A stretch of DNA of 64,000 nt from Litchfieldella qijiaojingensis (GCF_014651875.1 NZ_BMXS01000004.1:1-64000), one strand, 5' to 3'; positions 18,394-28,352 are shown, numbered from the stretch's first letter. The notes: a model not told the origin generated them from the sequence alone. Numbers and translations: made by a program.

Positions 18394-20130
18394 TCAGGGA
18401 TGGCTAGCCAGCCACCTCAATGCCAGTCGCTTGGCGTGTCCGGCCTCGCGTACCCAGGCCAGCCTGCCTGCCACGCGCTTTATGCCATCTCGTTTGAGCT
18501 TCATCAGCAAGCGTGCCGGCAGGCCAACCATGATCAGCCCGACTTCCTGCGCATGGAGTTCGTCGACCAGGGTATGCAAGGCGACAATGGCCGTGGCATC
18601 GAGGCTGGGGACATCGCGCATGTCTAGCATTACCACGCGTACCTCGGGATCGACAGTGCGTAGAGAGGCCACGGCTTTCTCGGCGGCACCGAAGAACAGC
18701 GGGCCGTTGACATCGTAGACTGCTACCTGATGGGGCAGGTCGCGTGCCAGGTCATGCTCGTCGGCGGTCAGCCGGCGGGTATGAGTGAGCTTGGCCATAC
18801 GGCGGATGAATAGAGCTGCCGCCAGTCCCACGCCAACCGCCACTGCCAGCACCATGTCGAATATCACCGTGAGCCCGAAGCAGATGACCAGAATGGCCAC
18901 GTCGCTGCCGGGGGCGCTCTTCAAGGTATGCACGAAATGGCGCGCTTCGCTCATGTTCCAGGCGATGATGAACAGCAGTGCGGCAAGCGCCGCCATGGGC
19001 ACCAGACCCAGAACGCCTGCCAGCGCCACTACTGCCAGCAGTACCACCAACGAATGCACCACCGCGGCGATTGGCGAGCGGGCGCCGCTACGGATATTGG
19101 TAGCGGTGCGTGCCAGGGCGGCGGTGGCGGTGATACCGCCGAAGAAGGGAACCACCATGTTGCCGATGCCCTGGCCGATCAATTCGGCATTGGGATCGTG
19201 GCGGGTACGGGTAAGGCCGTCGGCGACCACAGCGCACAGCAGCGATTCGATGGCCGCCAGCATGGCGATGGCGAAGGCCGGCCCCAACAGCTCACGGATC
19301 AGCGCGAAATCGACCGTAAGCGGGGCACCGTCAACACCCGGCAATTGCCAGGGCCAGGCCAGCGAGGGAGGGAAGGGCGGAATGCCGCTGCCCGATTGTC
19401 CCTCGTATTCCCAATGAAAGCGTGAGGCGATGGTGTCGATCTCGAGCCCGAACTGGGACGCGGCGAGTGCCACCAACGTGCCTATGGCCAGGCCCACCAA
19501 CGGTGCGGGGATCGGCAGCTTGAACTGAGGCCACAGGATCAGGGTTGCCAGTGTCACCAGGCCGATGCCCAACTCGGCCGGGGCCAGGCTGGGCAGGGCA
19601 CGAACGATGGCCGCGAGGTTGTCCAGGGTACTCTCGCCGAGGGCGACGTTCGCCAGGCCGAGGAAGTCGGGAAGTTGCAGCAGGGCAATGACCACGCCGA
19701 TCCCGGCGGTGAACCCCAGCACCACCGGATAGGGGATGAACTGGATCAGGTTGCCCAGACGTGAGAGTCCCAGTGCTATCAGGATCATGCCCGCCATCAG
19801 GGTGGCGATCAGTAGTCCACCGAGCCCGTGGCTGGCGACGATGGGGAACAGGATGACCACGAAAGCCGCGGTGGGGCCGGAAATGTTGAAGCGCGAGCCG
19901 CCGGTCAGGGCGATAATCGCCCCGGCGACGATGGCGGTATAGAGACCGTGCTGGGGCGGAACGCCGGTAGCGATGGCCAATGCCATGGAAAGTGGCACGG
20001 CGACAATGCCGATGGTCAGGCCGGCCATCAGGTCGCGGCGCAAGTCGGCCAAGCTATAGCCCTCACGCCAGGCAGCTACCAGGGCGCTACCAGGATGGGA
20101 TAAGGGAAAGGAGCGAGAGGATTTGACCAT
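18394..20130 (-). CDS. SulP-family anion transporter with STAS domain
   Basis: 578-residue inner-membrane carrier of the SLC26/SulP family. About 10-12 transmembrane segments precede a cytoplasmic STAS domain (about residues 440-560; PEVRVVMLDMRDVPSLDATAIVALHTLV). The signature SGPTAAFVVILFPI and the NMVVPFFGGITATAALARTATNIRSGARSP segment are typical. Substrate could be sulfate, bicarbonate or a dicarboxylate; sequence alone does not decide. The nearby SbtA-like gene makes bicarbonate a possibility. It stands alone, converging on exaC, with a 90-base gap to copB. Confidence 0.88.
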   Translation of the reverse strand: MVKSSRSFPLSHPGSALVAAWREGYSLADLRRDLMAGLTIGIVAVPLSMALAIATGVPPQHGLYTAIVAGAIIALTGGSRFNISGPTAAFVVILFPIVASHGLGGLLIATLMAGMILIALGLSRLGNLIQFIPYPVVLGFTAGIGVVIALLQLPDFLGLANVALGESTLDNLAAIVRALPSLAPAELGIGLVTLATLILWPQFKLPIPAPLVGLAIGTLVALAASQFGLEIDTIASRFHWEYEGQSGSGIPPFPPSLAWPWQLPGVDGAPLTVDFALIRELLGPAFAIAMLAAIESLLCAVVADGLTRTRHDPNAELIGQGIGNMVVPFFGGITATAALARTATNIRSGARSPIAAVVHSLVVLLAVVALAGVLGLVPMAALAALLFIIAWNMSEARHFVHTLKSAPGSDVAILVICFGLTVIFDMVLAVAVGVGLAAALFIRRMAKLTHTRRLTADEHDLARDLPHQVAVYDVNGPLFFGAAEKAVASLRTVDPEVRVVMLDMRDVPSLDATAIVALHTLVDELHAQEVGLIMVGLPARLLMKLKRDGIKRVAGRLAWVREAGHAKRLALRWLASHP

Positions 20131-20221
20131 GGCGGGCGAGTCCTGCGGCGTCGAAACGAGATGTTACGTTAATCTCGAATATTGCAGCGCCGCAAGCCCG
20201 CCCCGCTTGGGAGCCTAATGC

Positions 20222-20992
20222 TCAGAACAGCAGCCTGACACCAGCGACGACAGCCGTATCTTCCGTAGGCTCTCCCTGGGCACGGGCCAGGTCGGCGGTA
20301 TCGCCGTAGCGCTTTTCCCAGTAACCGCCGATGTAGGGAGCGAATTTGCGGGTAATCTCGTAACGTAGCCGCAGGCCAGCACGTATCGAGTTGAGGCCTT
20401 CTCCGACACCGAATTCTTCGACGTCACTGCCAGCGACAACAAGCTCGGTGCGCGGTTGCAGGAAGAGTCGTTGGGTCAGGCGCACGTCATGCTCGGCTTC
20501 GAGGCTCGCCGAGACATCGCCTTCGTCGCTGACCCGCAAGGCAAGCTCGGTTTCGATCCGGTAGGGGGCCACGCCCTCCAGGCCGATAACGCCGAAATAA
20601 CGTTCGGGGTGGTCGTCCGAAGCGATACCGCCTTGATAACCGATGCCACCCTGGAGTTCCCAGAAGTCGGCGATCAAGCGACTGTAGAGAAGGTCCAGGG
20701 ATTCGAATTCGGCGTCCTCATTATCGCCCTGTATGTTTTCGCCTTCGCTCTTGAGATATACCCGATTGATGTCGCCGCCGTACCAGGCTTCGAAATCCCA
20801 CACCAAGGTTTCGTCCCCCTTGTCGGGAAAGGCATACTCGAGGCGGTCGAAGGTCGCCGCCCAAGTGTGATGTTCCGCCATCGGCGAGGGCCAGTCGTCC
20901 GGGGCATCGTAGCCATCCTCGGCATGCGCTGTCGCCATCGCCTGCAAGGCGAAAGCGGCACAGGTAGCCATCGGTACGATTATGGTTTTCAT
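20222..20992 (-). CDS. copB: Copper resistance outer-membrane protein CopB
   Basis: 256-residue CopB-family protein: signal peptide (ATAHA), then a beta-barrel domain with alternating hydrophobic strands ending in the aromatic residue (VAGVRLLF) expected of outer-membrane barrels. Many CopB proteins have a Met/His-rich N-terminal extension; here it is almost absent, so the protein is short. It begins ten bases after the copA stop and is the last gene of the copper operon. Role: copper sequestration or efflux at the outer membrane together with CopA. Confidence 0.85.
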   Translation of the reverse strand: MKTIIVPMATCAAFALQAMATAHAEDGYDAPDDWPSPMAEHHTWAATFDRLEYAFPDKGDETLVWDFEAWYGGDINRVYLKSEGENIQGDNEDAEFESLDLLYSRLIADFWELQGGIGYQGGIASDDHPERYFGVIGLEGVAPYRIETELALRVSDEGDVSASLEAEHDVRLTQRLFLQPRTELVVAGSDVEEFGVGEGLNSIRAGLRLRYEITRKFAPYIGGYWEKRYGDTADLARAQGEPTEDTAVVAGVRLLF

Positions 20993-21001
20993 GCAGACTC
21001 C

Positions 21002-22882
21002 TTACGAGACCTTGACGACCCGGAACATGCCGGCATCCATGTGGTAAAGCAGATGGCAGTGGAAAGCCCAACTGCCCTCGGCATCGGCGGTGATCAGGGC
21101 CGAGACGCGCTCACCTGGTTTGACGTTGATAGTATGCTTGCGAGGAATCAGCTCGCCGGCGCCGTTCTCCAACTCCATCCACATGCCGTGCAGGTGGATG
21201 GGGTGCTCCATCATGGTGTCGTTGACCAGGATCAGGCGTAGGCGCTCGTCCTTGCGGAAGTGGATGGGACCGCTTACCTCGCTGAACTTCTTGCCGTCGA
21301 AGGACCACATGTAGCGTTCCATGTTGCCGGTCAGGTGCAGCTCCAGCTCACGCTCGGGAGCACGCCGGTCGGGCCACGGTGCAAAGGACTTGAGATCGCT
21401 GTATAGCAGAACGCGGCGTTCGCCTGGGACGATGCCGATTCCGGCCTGATCGTATTGGGAGCCGGGCTGGGCGGCCCCGGCTGGGAGCATGCCGCTATGG
21501 TCAGAATGGTCCTTGTTGCTCATATTCGAGTGATCCATGGCGCCCATGCTGGAATGATCCATACCCTGCATGCTGGAGTGGTCCATGGCGCTCATACTCG
21601 CGTGGTCCATGCCCGCCATGGTGGAGTGGTCCATGCCCGCCATGGTGGAGTGGTCCATGCCCGCCATGTTGGAATGATCCATGCCCGCCATGCCGGAGTC
21701 GTCCATGCCCGCCATGCTGGCGTGATCCATGCCGCCATGCGCACCCATCGCTTCCATGCCGCGGTCTGCGATCCGCCGGCGCTCGGGGATTTCTGCCTGC
21801 ATGCCTAGGCGCGGTGCCAGTGTGCCGCGGGCGTAGCCGCTGCGATCCATGGCTTCGGCGAACAGGGTATAGGCGGTATCGGCTTCGGGGGTAACGAGTA
21901 CGTCGTAAGTTTCGGCGACCGCGATACGGAATTCATCCACCGGTACGGGCTGTACCGGTTGACCGTCGGCGGCCACCACGGTCATCTTCAGGCCGGGAAT
22001 GCGCACGTCGAAGTAGCTCATCGCCGAGCCATTGATTACCCGCAGGCGGATCCGCTCGCCGGCCTTGAACAGGGCCGTCCAGTTCTCGCCCGGCGCATGG
22101 CCGTTGAGCAGGTAGGTATAGGTGCTTCCGGTGACGTCGGCAATATCGCGGGAACTCATGCGCATCTGGGCCCACATGGCACGCATCTGCGCGGTTTCCT
22201 TGAAGCCGTTCTCGCGCACGTCGGCCAAGAAGTCGGCAATGGTGCGTTCCTGGTAGTTGTAATAGCCCTCGCCGGTCTTCAGGTTGCGCATTACCCGCGC
22301 CGGATCCTCGAAGGTCCAGTCGGTGAGCAACAGTACGTGCTCTCGGTCGTAGCGGAAGGGTTCGCGCTCGGCGGCATCGATGACGATCGGCCCGACATGG
22401 CCGAGCTGCTCTTGCAGCCCCGAGTGGCTGTGATACCAATAGGTGCCGTGCTGGCGGACCGGGAAGCGGTAGGTGAAGGTCTCTCCTGGGGCGATGCCGG
22501 CAAAACTGATCCCCGGTGCACCGTCTTCTCCCGCGGGCAGGATCAAGCCGTGCCAATGCACGGAGGTGGGCTCATCGAGCAGGTTGGTGACCCGCAAAAC
22601 CGCGTCCTGTCCTTCCTGAAGACGAATCAGTGGGCCGGGGCTGGTGCCGTTGATGCAGATCGGGCGCGCGTTCCGGCCAGCGATGGGCAGGGTGCGCCGG
22701 CGAATGTCCAGAGCGATCTCGGGCCCGGTGACTATCCCCTGGGGGTAGACATTGCTTTGGCCCCAGGGGTTGGCCCAGGCCGGGGTCAGACCCAAGGCGG
22801 CCGATCCCAGCCCCAAGGCGGCACCGCCCTTGAGAACCTGGCGGCGCGATAGGGGAAACGAAGGAAATTTCGAGGCTGCCAT
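21002..22882 (-). CDS. copA: Multicopper oxidase CopA, copper resistance
   Basis: 626-residue periplasmic multicopper oxidase. It has a Tat signal ([13 protein letters not shown]) and three cupredoxin domains with copper ligands HWHG, WYHSH, HPIHLHG and the C-terminal [13 protein letters not shown] Met/His-rich stretch of ten eight-residue repeats (about residues 385-464, MDHSxMAG) should bind copper. The start at 22882 (MAASKF) has GGAG upstream and precedes the Tat motif. It follows copS by about 80 bases, where a CopR-like direct repeat suggests an extra internal promoter. Confidence 0.93.
   Translation of the reverse strand: MAASKFPSFPLSRRQVLKGGAALGLGSAALGLTPAWANPWGQSNVYPQGIVTGPEIALDIRRRTLPIAGRNARPICINGTSPGPLIRLQEGQDAVLRVTNLLDEPTSVHWHGLILPAGEDGAPGISFAGIAPGETFTYRFPVRQHGTYWYHSHSGLQEQLGHVGPIVIDAAEREPFRYDREHVLLLTDWTFEDPARVMRNLKTGEGYYNYQERTIADFLADVRENGFKETAQMRAMWAQMRMSSRDIADVTGSTYTYLLNGHAPGENWTALFKAGERIRLRVINGSAMSYFDVRIPGLKMTVVAADGQPVQPVPVDEFRIAVAETYDVLVTPEADTAYTLFAEAMDRSGYARGTLAPRLGMQAEIPERRRIADRGMEAMGAHGGMDHASMAGMDDSGMAGMDHSNMAGMDHSTMAGMDHSTMAGMDHASMSAMDHSSMQGMDHSSMGAMDHSNMSNKDHSDHSGMLPAGAAQPGSQYDQAGIGIVPGERRVLLYSDLKSFAPWPDRRAPERELELHLTGNMERYMWSFDGKKFSEVSGPIHFRKDERLRLILVNDTMMEHPIHLHGMWMELENGAGELIPRKHTINVKPGERVSALITADAEGSWAFHCHLLYHMDAGMFRVVKVS
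21491..21730 (-). repeat. Ten tandem 24-bp units encoding the Met/His-rich octapeptide of CopA
   Basis: Exactly ten 24-base units in frame. The first nine encode variants of MDHSxMAG ([24 protein letters not shown] twice, and so on); the tenth is degenerate (KDHSDHSG). DNA units are nearly identical in the middle and diverge outwards, as expected from slippage or unequal recombination. Confidence 0.9.
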
Positions 22883-22934
22883 GCATGACTCCTGTCCAAG
22901 GATGACATTTTGGAGTCGATACTGACGTGGCAAG

Positions 22935-22951
22935 CTGAAAGCAGGCTGAAA
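22935..22951 (-). promoter_or_regulatory. CopR-like direct repeat upstream of copA
   Basis: On the minus strand TTTCAGCCTGCTTTCAG: two TTTCAG hexamers with an 11-base period, 53 bases before the copA start. The same arrangement stands before the cupredoxin gene (25473-25489). This is the form of an OmpR-family regulator site. Confidence 0.6.
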
Positions 22952-22961
22952 GCGAAGGGGG

Positions 22962-24278
22962 TCAAGTGTTGGGTAGGGTGATCACGACACGTAAACCGCC
23001 CGAGGCTGCGATCTGAAAATGCACGCTGCCGTCATAGTGGCCGACCAGTTGATGCAGAATGGACAGGCCTAGCCCATGGCCTGGCCGGCCTTCGTCGAGG
23101 CGCATGCCGCGTCTGCCGAGCAGGGGAATGTCTTCCTGCGGCACACCGGAGCCATCGTCCTCGATGGTGATGGTCAACGATGCCGCCAGTTCCAGACGGC
23201 ATCGCACTTCGCGATTGGCCCACTTGCCGGCATTGTCGAGTACGATGCCCAGCATCTCCGTGAAATCCTGGCGTTCGACGTTCACGCTGGTTTCCACCAT
23301 CGGCACGACTTCGAGGTGGAAGGACTTGTCGGGATACAGGGCGTCGAACATGTCGATCAATTGCTCGGCTTCGCGCCGGATGACGGTTCGCTGACCGGCG
23401 TAGGGACCCGCGATACGTGAACGACGCAGCTCAGCCTCGAGCTGGGCGTGCACGTTTTCCAGGCGGTGCAGCATCTTCCGGCGGCGTTCGTCTTCGATGG
23501 GGCGTGAGCCTCTCAGCACTTGGGTGATGGCGGCCAGTGGTGTCTTTAGTGCATGCGACAGGTTGGCGACGGATTCGCGCGAGCGCCTTAACCGCTTGTC
23601 GTGATCGTCCATGAAGCGGTTGAGCTGTGCCACCAGGTCATCGAGTTCGGAGGGCGTATCGAGGTGGAGCCGCTCCCGGCTTCCCGCCTGCAACTCGTCG
23701 AGTTGTCGCTGTAGCCAGGACAATGGCCGCAGGCCCCGCGTGACGGCGATCAGGTTGAGTGTCACTAGCAACAACAGCAGCAGACCGGCGATGCCTCCCA
23801 CCCACCAGTGGAGCGTCGTCAACCCCGCCTCAACCGCAGCGAAATCTTCGCCGATCAGCAACACTCCCGAGTGATCGTCGAAGGAGAACGTGCGGCGATA
23901 GACCAGTAACCGACGGCCCTGCCATTCGACATCGACGAGGGTATCGTCCTTTCCTTCGAAGTAGGGTTCCAGAGGAGCCACCCAGCGCGGGTGGGAAGTC
24001 GTGACATGTCCGTCCAGACGCAGCACGTAAAGGTGGTGGAAGACCTGGGAGGCGGGGCTTGTCGCGTTGAGCCAGGATGGCGCCGAGAGTTGGCCCTGGC
24101 GAAATTGTTGCAGTGCATGGTCCGCTTCCTGCCGCAAGCGATCGCCGAGGAAGTCGCGGGCAAGATCGTGAAGCAGAATTCCGTGCAATAGCCAGGTGAC
24201 CCCAACGACGATCAAGGCCATGCCGCCCAGCCATGTCAGCAGGCGAAAGCGCAGACTACGCCGATCAACGCGAAACAA
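22962..24278 (-). CDS. copS: Sensor histidine kinase, copper operon (CopS-like)
   Basis: 438-residue membrane histidine kinase. One membrane span (about residues 12-34) is followed by a periplasmic sensor of about 130 residues, a second span ([19 protein letters not shown]), HAMP, the H-box [13 protein letters not shown] and a HATPase domain (N-box [23 protein letters not shown]). The H-box resembles the PhoQ/QseC subgroup. The gene overlaps copR by 14 bases and precedes copA. Copper sensing is inferred from the operon. Confidence 0.88.
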   Translation of the reverse strand: MFRVDRRSLRFRLLTWLGGMALIVVGVTWLLHGILLHDLARDFLGDRLRQEADHALQQFRQGQLSAPSWLNATSPASQVFHHLYVLRLDGHVTTSHPRWVAPLEPYFEGKDDTLVDVEWQGRRLLVYRRTFSFDDHSGVLLIGEDFAAVEAGLTTLHWWVGGIAGLLLLLLVTLNLIAVTRGLRPLSWLQRQLDELQAGSRERLHLDTPSELDDLVAQLNRFMDDHDKRLRRSRESVANLSHALKTPLAAITQVLRGSRPIEDERRRKMLHRLENVHAQLEAELRRSRIAGPYAGQRTVIRREAEQLIDMFDALYPDKSFHLEVVPMVETSVNVERQDFTEMLGIVLDNAGKWANREVRCRLELAASLTITIEDDGSGVPQEDIPLLGRRGMRLDEGRPGHGLGLSILHQLVGHYDGSVHFQIAASGGLRVVITLPNT

Positions 24279-24930
24279 GCATATACCCCTGGCCGCGCCG
24301 CGTCTGGATGATATGCTTGCCGAGCCGACGGCGCAGGCGGCCGATGTAGACTTCCACCAGGTTCGGTGCGGCGGCGTCCTGTTCCAGTGCGTAGAGCTGG
24401 TCGAGAAGTTGCGACTTGGAATGCACGCGGTCGGGATGATGCATCAGGTAACGCAATAGCCGAAATTCGGTTGCCGTCAGGTCCTGCCAGGTGGCGCCAT
24501 CCGTACTGACTTTCTGTGTATGTTCGTCCAGTTGGATACCATTGACGGTCAATATCTGGGTCAAGCCACCCGACTGTCGCCTGAGCAAGGCATGTAGTCT
24601 GGCGAGCAACTCGGCTTCATGAAACGGCTTGGTCAGGTAGTCGTCGGCGCCGCGCCGCAGGCCGTTGACCTTGTCCTCCCAAGTGTCGCGAGCCGTGAGT
24701 GCCAAAATGGGCAAGCGACGACCCTGCTCGCGCCAGCGCTGCAAGAGATCGAGTCCCGAGCCGTCGGGAAGGCCAAGATCGAGGATGGCCAGGGCATAGT
24801 CCTCTGTCGCCATCAACGACTCGGCCATACGGATACTGGTGGCCGAGTCGACGCGATAACCGGCGTCTCCCAAGGTTTCCGCCAGGCTCTCGGCCAGCAG
24901 GTCGTCGTCTTCGAGAAGCAACAGCTTCAT
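24265..24930 (-). CDS. copR: OmpR-family response regulator, copper operon (CopR-like)
   Basis: 221-residue regulator: receiver with LLLEDDDLLAE, phospho-Asp in LAILDLGLPDGSG and the lysine in LTKPF, then an OmpR-type winged helix (LTATEFRLLRYLMHHPDRVHSKSQLLDQLY, VEVYIGRLRRRLG). It lies six bases after the cupredoxin gene and overlaps copS. The paired TTTCAG sites upstream of the cupredoxin gene and copA are its most likely targets. Confidence 0.9.
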   Translation of the reverse strand: MKLLLLEDDDLLAESLAETLGDAGYRVDSATSIRMAESLMATEDYALAILDLGLPDGSGLDLLQRWREQGRRLPILALTARDTWEDKVNGLRRGADDYLTKPFHEAELLARLHALLRRQSGGLTQILTVNGIQLDEHTQKVSTDGATWQDLTATEFRLLRYLMHHPDRVHSKSQLLDQLYALEQDAAAPNLVEVYIGRLRRRLGKHIIQTRRGQGYMLVSR

Positions 24931-24936
24931 TGGGGA

Positions 24937-25422
24937 TCAGCTCTGGATGACGATATCTCCCGACATGCCCGATTCGTAGTGACCGGGGATGTTGCAGGCG
25001 AATTCCAGATTATCGACGTTTTCGGGAGCGGTCCACACCAGCGTGGCGGTTTCACCCGGTGCGATGGTCACCGCGGGCATGTGGCCCCCGTGATCGCCTT
25101 CCGCCATGTCGTGGTCACCATGTCCGCCATGCCCGCCAGATCCCATCTCCTGCATCATCCTGCGATGCGCTTCCTGGGCTTGTGCATCGCCGATCACGAA
25201 TTCATGTTCCAGGTTGCCAGTGTTGGTGATCTCGAATTTCACCGTCTCGCCCGGTGCAATGTCCAGATTGCCGGGCATGAACCACATATCACCGGCCTCG
25301 AAGCTGATGGTACGGTCAATTTGAACATCACTCTGGATTCCGTGACCTCCCCCATGTTCGCCCGCCCCCAGGGCGGTTGTGGAGAACAAGCCAACGGCCA
25401 TCGCCAGCAGCATCTTACGCAT
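24937..25422 (-). CDS. Periplasmic cupredoxin-like copper-binding protein
   Basis: 161-residue secreted blue-copper-type protein: signal peptide (MRKMLLAMAVGLFSTTALGA), cupredoxin fold with the first ligand in NLEHEFVIGD and C-terminal ligands in FACNIPGHYESGM (Cys, His, Met), and a His/Gly/Met-rich loop (GSGGHGGHGDHDMAEGDHGGHM) that could bind extra copper. It resembles CopI/plastocyanin-like copper tolerance proteins. The start at 25422 has AGAGGG upstream. First gene of the copper operon. Confidence 0.85.
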   Translation of the reverse strand: MRKMLLAMAVGLFSTTALGAGEHGGGHGIQSDVQIDRTISFEAGDMWFMPGNLDIAPGETVKFEITNTGNLEHEFVIGDAQAQEAHRRMMQEMGSGGHGGHGDHDMAEGDHGGHMPAVTIAPGETATLVWTAPENVDNLEFACNIPGHYESGMSGDIVIQS

Positions 25423-25456
25423 GGAAATCCCTCTTTTTTCCGTCAGTGGAGCTTCC

Positions 25457-25489
25457 GTTATAAGTGGCAACTCTGAAACGAGGCTGAAA
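25457..25489 (-). promoter_or_regulatory. Promoter of the copper operon with CopR-like direct repeat
   Basis: Minus-strand TTTCAGCCTCGTTTCAG (25489-25473, period 11) is followed ten bases later by TATAAC (25462-25457), a good -10 hexamer. The repeat takes the -35 position, as in promoters activated by OmpR-family regulators. Confidence 0.6.
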
Positions 25490-25527
25490 AAAGACGTAGT
25501 CTACTGTGTCATTGCCTATCATCTCAT

Positions 25528-27195
25528 TCAACTGGACTGACTCGCATGGCGACAGTCATGGGTGATATCACGCTCGGCCTGAACCACTTGACTCTTTACA
25601 CCGAGCACGCCCAGAACGCTGTGAAAGAGGTTGTCATGGCTAAGTGGCAGGTCGGTTCGGGCCTCCAGACACCCATGGTCCAGACCGACAGACTGGTCGA
25701 AGGTTGGGGAGGACCACCAGACCATCGGCACTTTGGTCTGCTCCGAGGGGGCAATGGAATAGGGTATCCCATGCAGATAGATGCCATGTTCACCGAGTGA
25801 TTCGCCATGGTCGGAGACATAGAGCAGTGCCGGAGCATGATGCTGCTGGCTGTCGAGATAGGCGATGATGCCGTCCAGCAAGGCATCGGTATACAGAACT
25901 GCGTCATCGTAGCTGTTCACGATCGACTGCCGGGAACATTGGGTCAAGTCGGCGCTGTCGCAGGTTGGGGTAAAGGCTCGGAAGGTGGCCGGATAGCGTC
26001 GGTAGTAACTAGGGCCATGATTGCCAAGCTGATGCAGTACGATCACTGTATTTCCCTTGAGGTTGTCGGCCTGCTTTTTCACTTCCTCCAGCAGCGCGCC
26101 GTCCAGACAACGCCCCTGCGAACATAGCTCGGGGTAGTCCTTGGGCGAAGGCGACAGACTCACCACCTCATCGCATACCCCCTTGCAGCCGGACTGGTTG
26201 TCCACCCACAAGACCTGGAAGCCGGCATGCTTCAGGACATCCAGCAGCGATTCGTGACTCTGGATATAGCGCTTGTCATAGTCACTCTTGCCCACCGGTG
26301 AGAACATGCAGGGCACCGACACCGCAGTACTGGTGCCGCAGCTGCTGACATCGGAAAAGTTGATGACATCGCGCGCGGCCAGGCGTGGCGTGGTCTGACG
26401 TTCATAGCCGTTCAGTCCCCAGTTGGTGGCACGAACGCTCTCGCCAACCACCATGACCAACAGCAGGGGCTTGTTTCCCCTGACAGGAGCAAGTGTCGCA
26501 TCTTCTCCAATGGCCAGGCGCTCGCTGGGAGGCGGGTCGCTGGCCGCCAGGACCTGTCCCATCGATACCAGATAATTGCCAGGCGTTACCAGGTAGCGCA
26601 GTTCCGTATTGTTGCGCATCAACGACGACAGGCTTTGGTAGGACAGCATCAGCGAGATGCCCAGCACGACAATGCCACCGGCCAAATAGGCGAGTTTGCG
26701 ACCGATCGCCTTTTTCCAACCGCATTCGACCAAGCGCACACGCCACAGCAGTAGAGTGGGCAGGACGCCAAAAGCCAACATGTGGACCACGAATCGTGGG
26801 GTCAATAATTCAGCGGCTTCCTGCCTATCCGTCTGCAGGATGTTAACGATCATGTCGGTATTGAAGTAGGTGCCGTAGTAATGGGTGAAATAGCTCACTG
26901 AAGCCGCGATCCACACCAATACCGTCAGCACCACCTTGACGCTGAAACGAGTGACGCATAGCACGAAGACGACGAATTGAAGACTGGTCAGCACCAATGC
27001 ATCACTGGCCAACCGACCCCATGTGGATAGCGTCAGAAGCGATTGATCGCCGAGTACGCCACGCCAGAACGCCAGGTTGTAGAACAGGGTGAAGGCCAGG
27101 CAGACCAGCAAGGTCAGGGCTTCCGGCGACAGGGTAAAGGAGAAACGGCAATGTCGTGCCAGCCAGTGGTCGGAGGCAAAGAAACGATTAGACAT
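25528..27195 (-). CDS. eptA: Lipid A phosphoethanolamine transferase, EptA family
   Basis: 555-residue inner-membrane enzyme that moves phosphoethanolamine from phosphatidylethanolamine to lipid A phosphates, which lowers surface charge and raises resistance to cationic peptides. Five N-terminal membrane helices are followed by a periplasmic sulfatase-fold domain: metal ligand Glu in VVGESVRATN, the catalytic Thr in SCGTSTAVSVPCMFS, later NQSGCKGVCD disulfide cysteines and YVSDHGESLGEHG metal ligands. Start at 27195 (MSNRFF) overlaps the PAP2 gene stop by eight bases; the longer start at 27219 lies inside PAP2. Third gene of the dgkA-PAP2-eptA operon. Confidence 0.92.
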   Translation of the reverse strand: MSNRFFASDHWLARHCRFSFTLSPEALTLLVCLAFTLFYNLAFWRGVLGDQSLLTLSTWGRLASDALVLTSLQFVVFVLCVTRFSVKVVLTVLVWIAASVSYFTHYYGTYFNTDMIVNILQTDRQEAAELLTPRFVVHMLAFGVLPTLLLWRVRLVECGWKKAIGRKLAYLAGGIVVLGISLMLSYQSLSSLMRNNTELRYLVTPGNYLVSMGQVLAASDPPPSERLAIGEDATLAPVRGNKPLLLVMVVGESVRATNWGLNGYERQTTPRLAARDVINFSDVSSCGTSTAVSVPCMFSPVGKSDYDKRYIQSHESLLDVLKHAGFQVLWVDNQSGCKGVCDEVVSLSPSPKDYPELCSQGRCLDGALLEEVKKQADNLKGNTVIVLHQLGNHGPSYYRRYPATFRAFTPTCDSADLTQCSRQSIVNSYDDAVLYTDALLDGIIAYLDSQQHHAPALLYVSDHGESLGEHGIYLHGIPYSIAPSEQTKVPMVWWSSPTFDQSVGLDHGCLEARTDLPLSHDNLFHSVLGVLGVKSQVVQAERDITHDCRHASQSS

Positions 27196-27934
27196 GTGGA
27201 GAACCTTCGACAGAGACACGCTGCGCGTCAGTGGATGCGGGGATCGGCGGGGAAGCCGGAAGCATCAGTCTTGCCAGGACGAAGCTGATCGACAGGCACA
27301 GCATCAGGGTCCAGAGGTCGTGGGACAGGAAATGTGCGCCGCGCAGTTGCTGAGTGATACCGAAGACCAGGCCCATGACGATGCCCAGCCCGAGTCCGGC
27401 CCAACGCCAGCGGGGTACGGTGGCGCCAAGGAAGAAATACAGTGCCAGCCAGGCATACCCGGCGCTGGCATGGCCGGCGGGAAAGCAGGCTGTGTCCGGC
27501 ATCGTGGTCGGGCGAGGATCGAACAAGCCGGTGAAGGGGGTGTCACCGCCATAGCGGACGAGATCCCAAGGACATTCCATGCTCACCAGGTGCTTGATAA
27601 CCGATACGGTCAGTGTCGATGCCGTCACCGCCAGGAACAGGTAGGTCAACGGTCGACGCCAGGTGCGTAGTGAGGGAAGCAGAAAACTGCCGATCAGGGC
27701 CATGATGACGCCGCCACCCATGAATTGACTCATGAGCCGGCCGCCACGATGAAGGATGTCTTCGGTAATGAAAGCATCACGCAGCGCCCAGCTATCGCCC
27801 TGCAAGCGATAAAGCGTGTCGGCCAGGTGGAAATCCACTTCGAGCCAGCGTCCTGTCAGCATTACTGCCAAGAATCCGGACAGAAACCAGAGCACTGCCG
27901 AGAGCTCGCGTGGTGTCAGCTCAGCAAGACGCAT
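27188..27934 (-). CDS. PAP2-family membrane phosphatase
   Basis: 248-residue protein with about six membrane helices and the phosphatase motifs of the PAP2 family: a degenerate first motif (KHLVSMECPWDL), CFPAGHAS, and RGAHFLSHDLW with the nucleophile His. Members dephosphorylate phosphatidic acid, undecaprenyl pyrophosphate or lipid A 1-phosphate. Between dgkA and eptA it probably acts on lipid A or on lipid intermediates. The start overlaps the dgkA stop by about 19 bases. Confidence 0.85.
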   Translation of the reverse strand: MRLAELTPRELSAVLWFLSGFLAVMLTGRWLEVDFHLADTLYRLQGDSWALRDAFITEDILHRGGRLMSQFMGGGVIMALIGSFLLPSLRTWRRPLTYLFLAVTASTLTVSVIKHLVSMECPWDLVRYGGDTPFTGLFDPRPTTMPDTACFPAGHASAGYAWLALYFFLGATVPRWRWAGLGLGIVMGLVFGITQQLRGAHFLSHDLWTLMLCLSISFVLARLMLPASPPIPASTDAQRVSVEGSPHV

Positions 27935-28305
27935 GCCCAGCTCCCTCCCGCCAGCAGCAGGCTGACCATTACCGCCGCCGAGCCCAAGTCCTTGGCAAGC
28001 CCGCTTATCGGGTGATGTTCCATGCCGATGCGGTCGACCGTTGCTTCGATAGCGGAGTTGAGTAACTCAACGACGATCACCAGCAGCATGGAGGCCCACA
28101 GCAAGGCACGTTCAACCCCTTCCAGGTCGAGCACCATGGTGATGGGGAACAGGCATGACAGCGCAACGAGTTCCTGACGAAAGGCCGCTTCGTAACGCCA
28201 GGCGGCCGATAGCCCGGCGCAAGAATATTTGATGGCCTTGGACAGGCGCTTAAGACCCGTTCGCTTGTGCGTCTTTATGTTTATGGATGGATCGAGTGAT
28301 GACAT
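27916..28305 (-). CDS. dgkA: Diacylglycerol kinase DgkA
   Basis: 129-residue, three-helix membrane kinase that turns diacylglycerol into phosphatidic acid. Conserved RLSKAIKYSCAGLSAAWRYEAAFRQE, LLNSAIEATVDRI and the H-P-ISGLAKDLGSAAVM segment are present. DgkA recycles the diacylglycerol left by phosphoethanolamine transferases, which explains its place at the head of an eptA operon. Start at 28305 chosen for the AGAGGAG eight bases upstream; the 33 extra residues of the longer frame cover the promoter. Confidence 0.93.
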   Translation of the reverse strand: MSSLDPSINIKTHKRTGLKRLSKAIKYSCAGLSAAWRYEAAFRQELVALSCLFPITMVLDLEGVERALLWASMLLVIVVELLNSAIEATVDRIGMEHHPISGLAKDLGSAAVMVSLLLAGGSWACVLLS

Positions 28306-28352
28306 GCCTGGTACTCCTCTTGGGTCAGGCATGTCAGTGTCGATGGTGAAGC

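Noticed and set aside
21491-21730. Regular repeats resembling a CRISPR array
   Set aside because: Units are contiguous without spacers and encode the Met/His octapeptide of CopA in frame.
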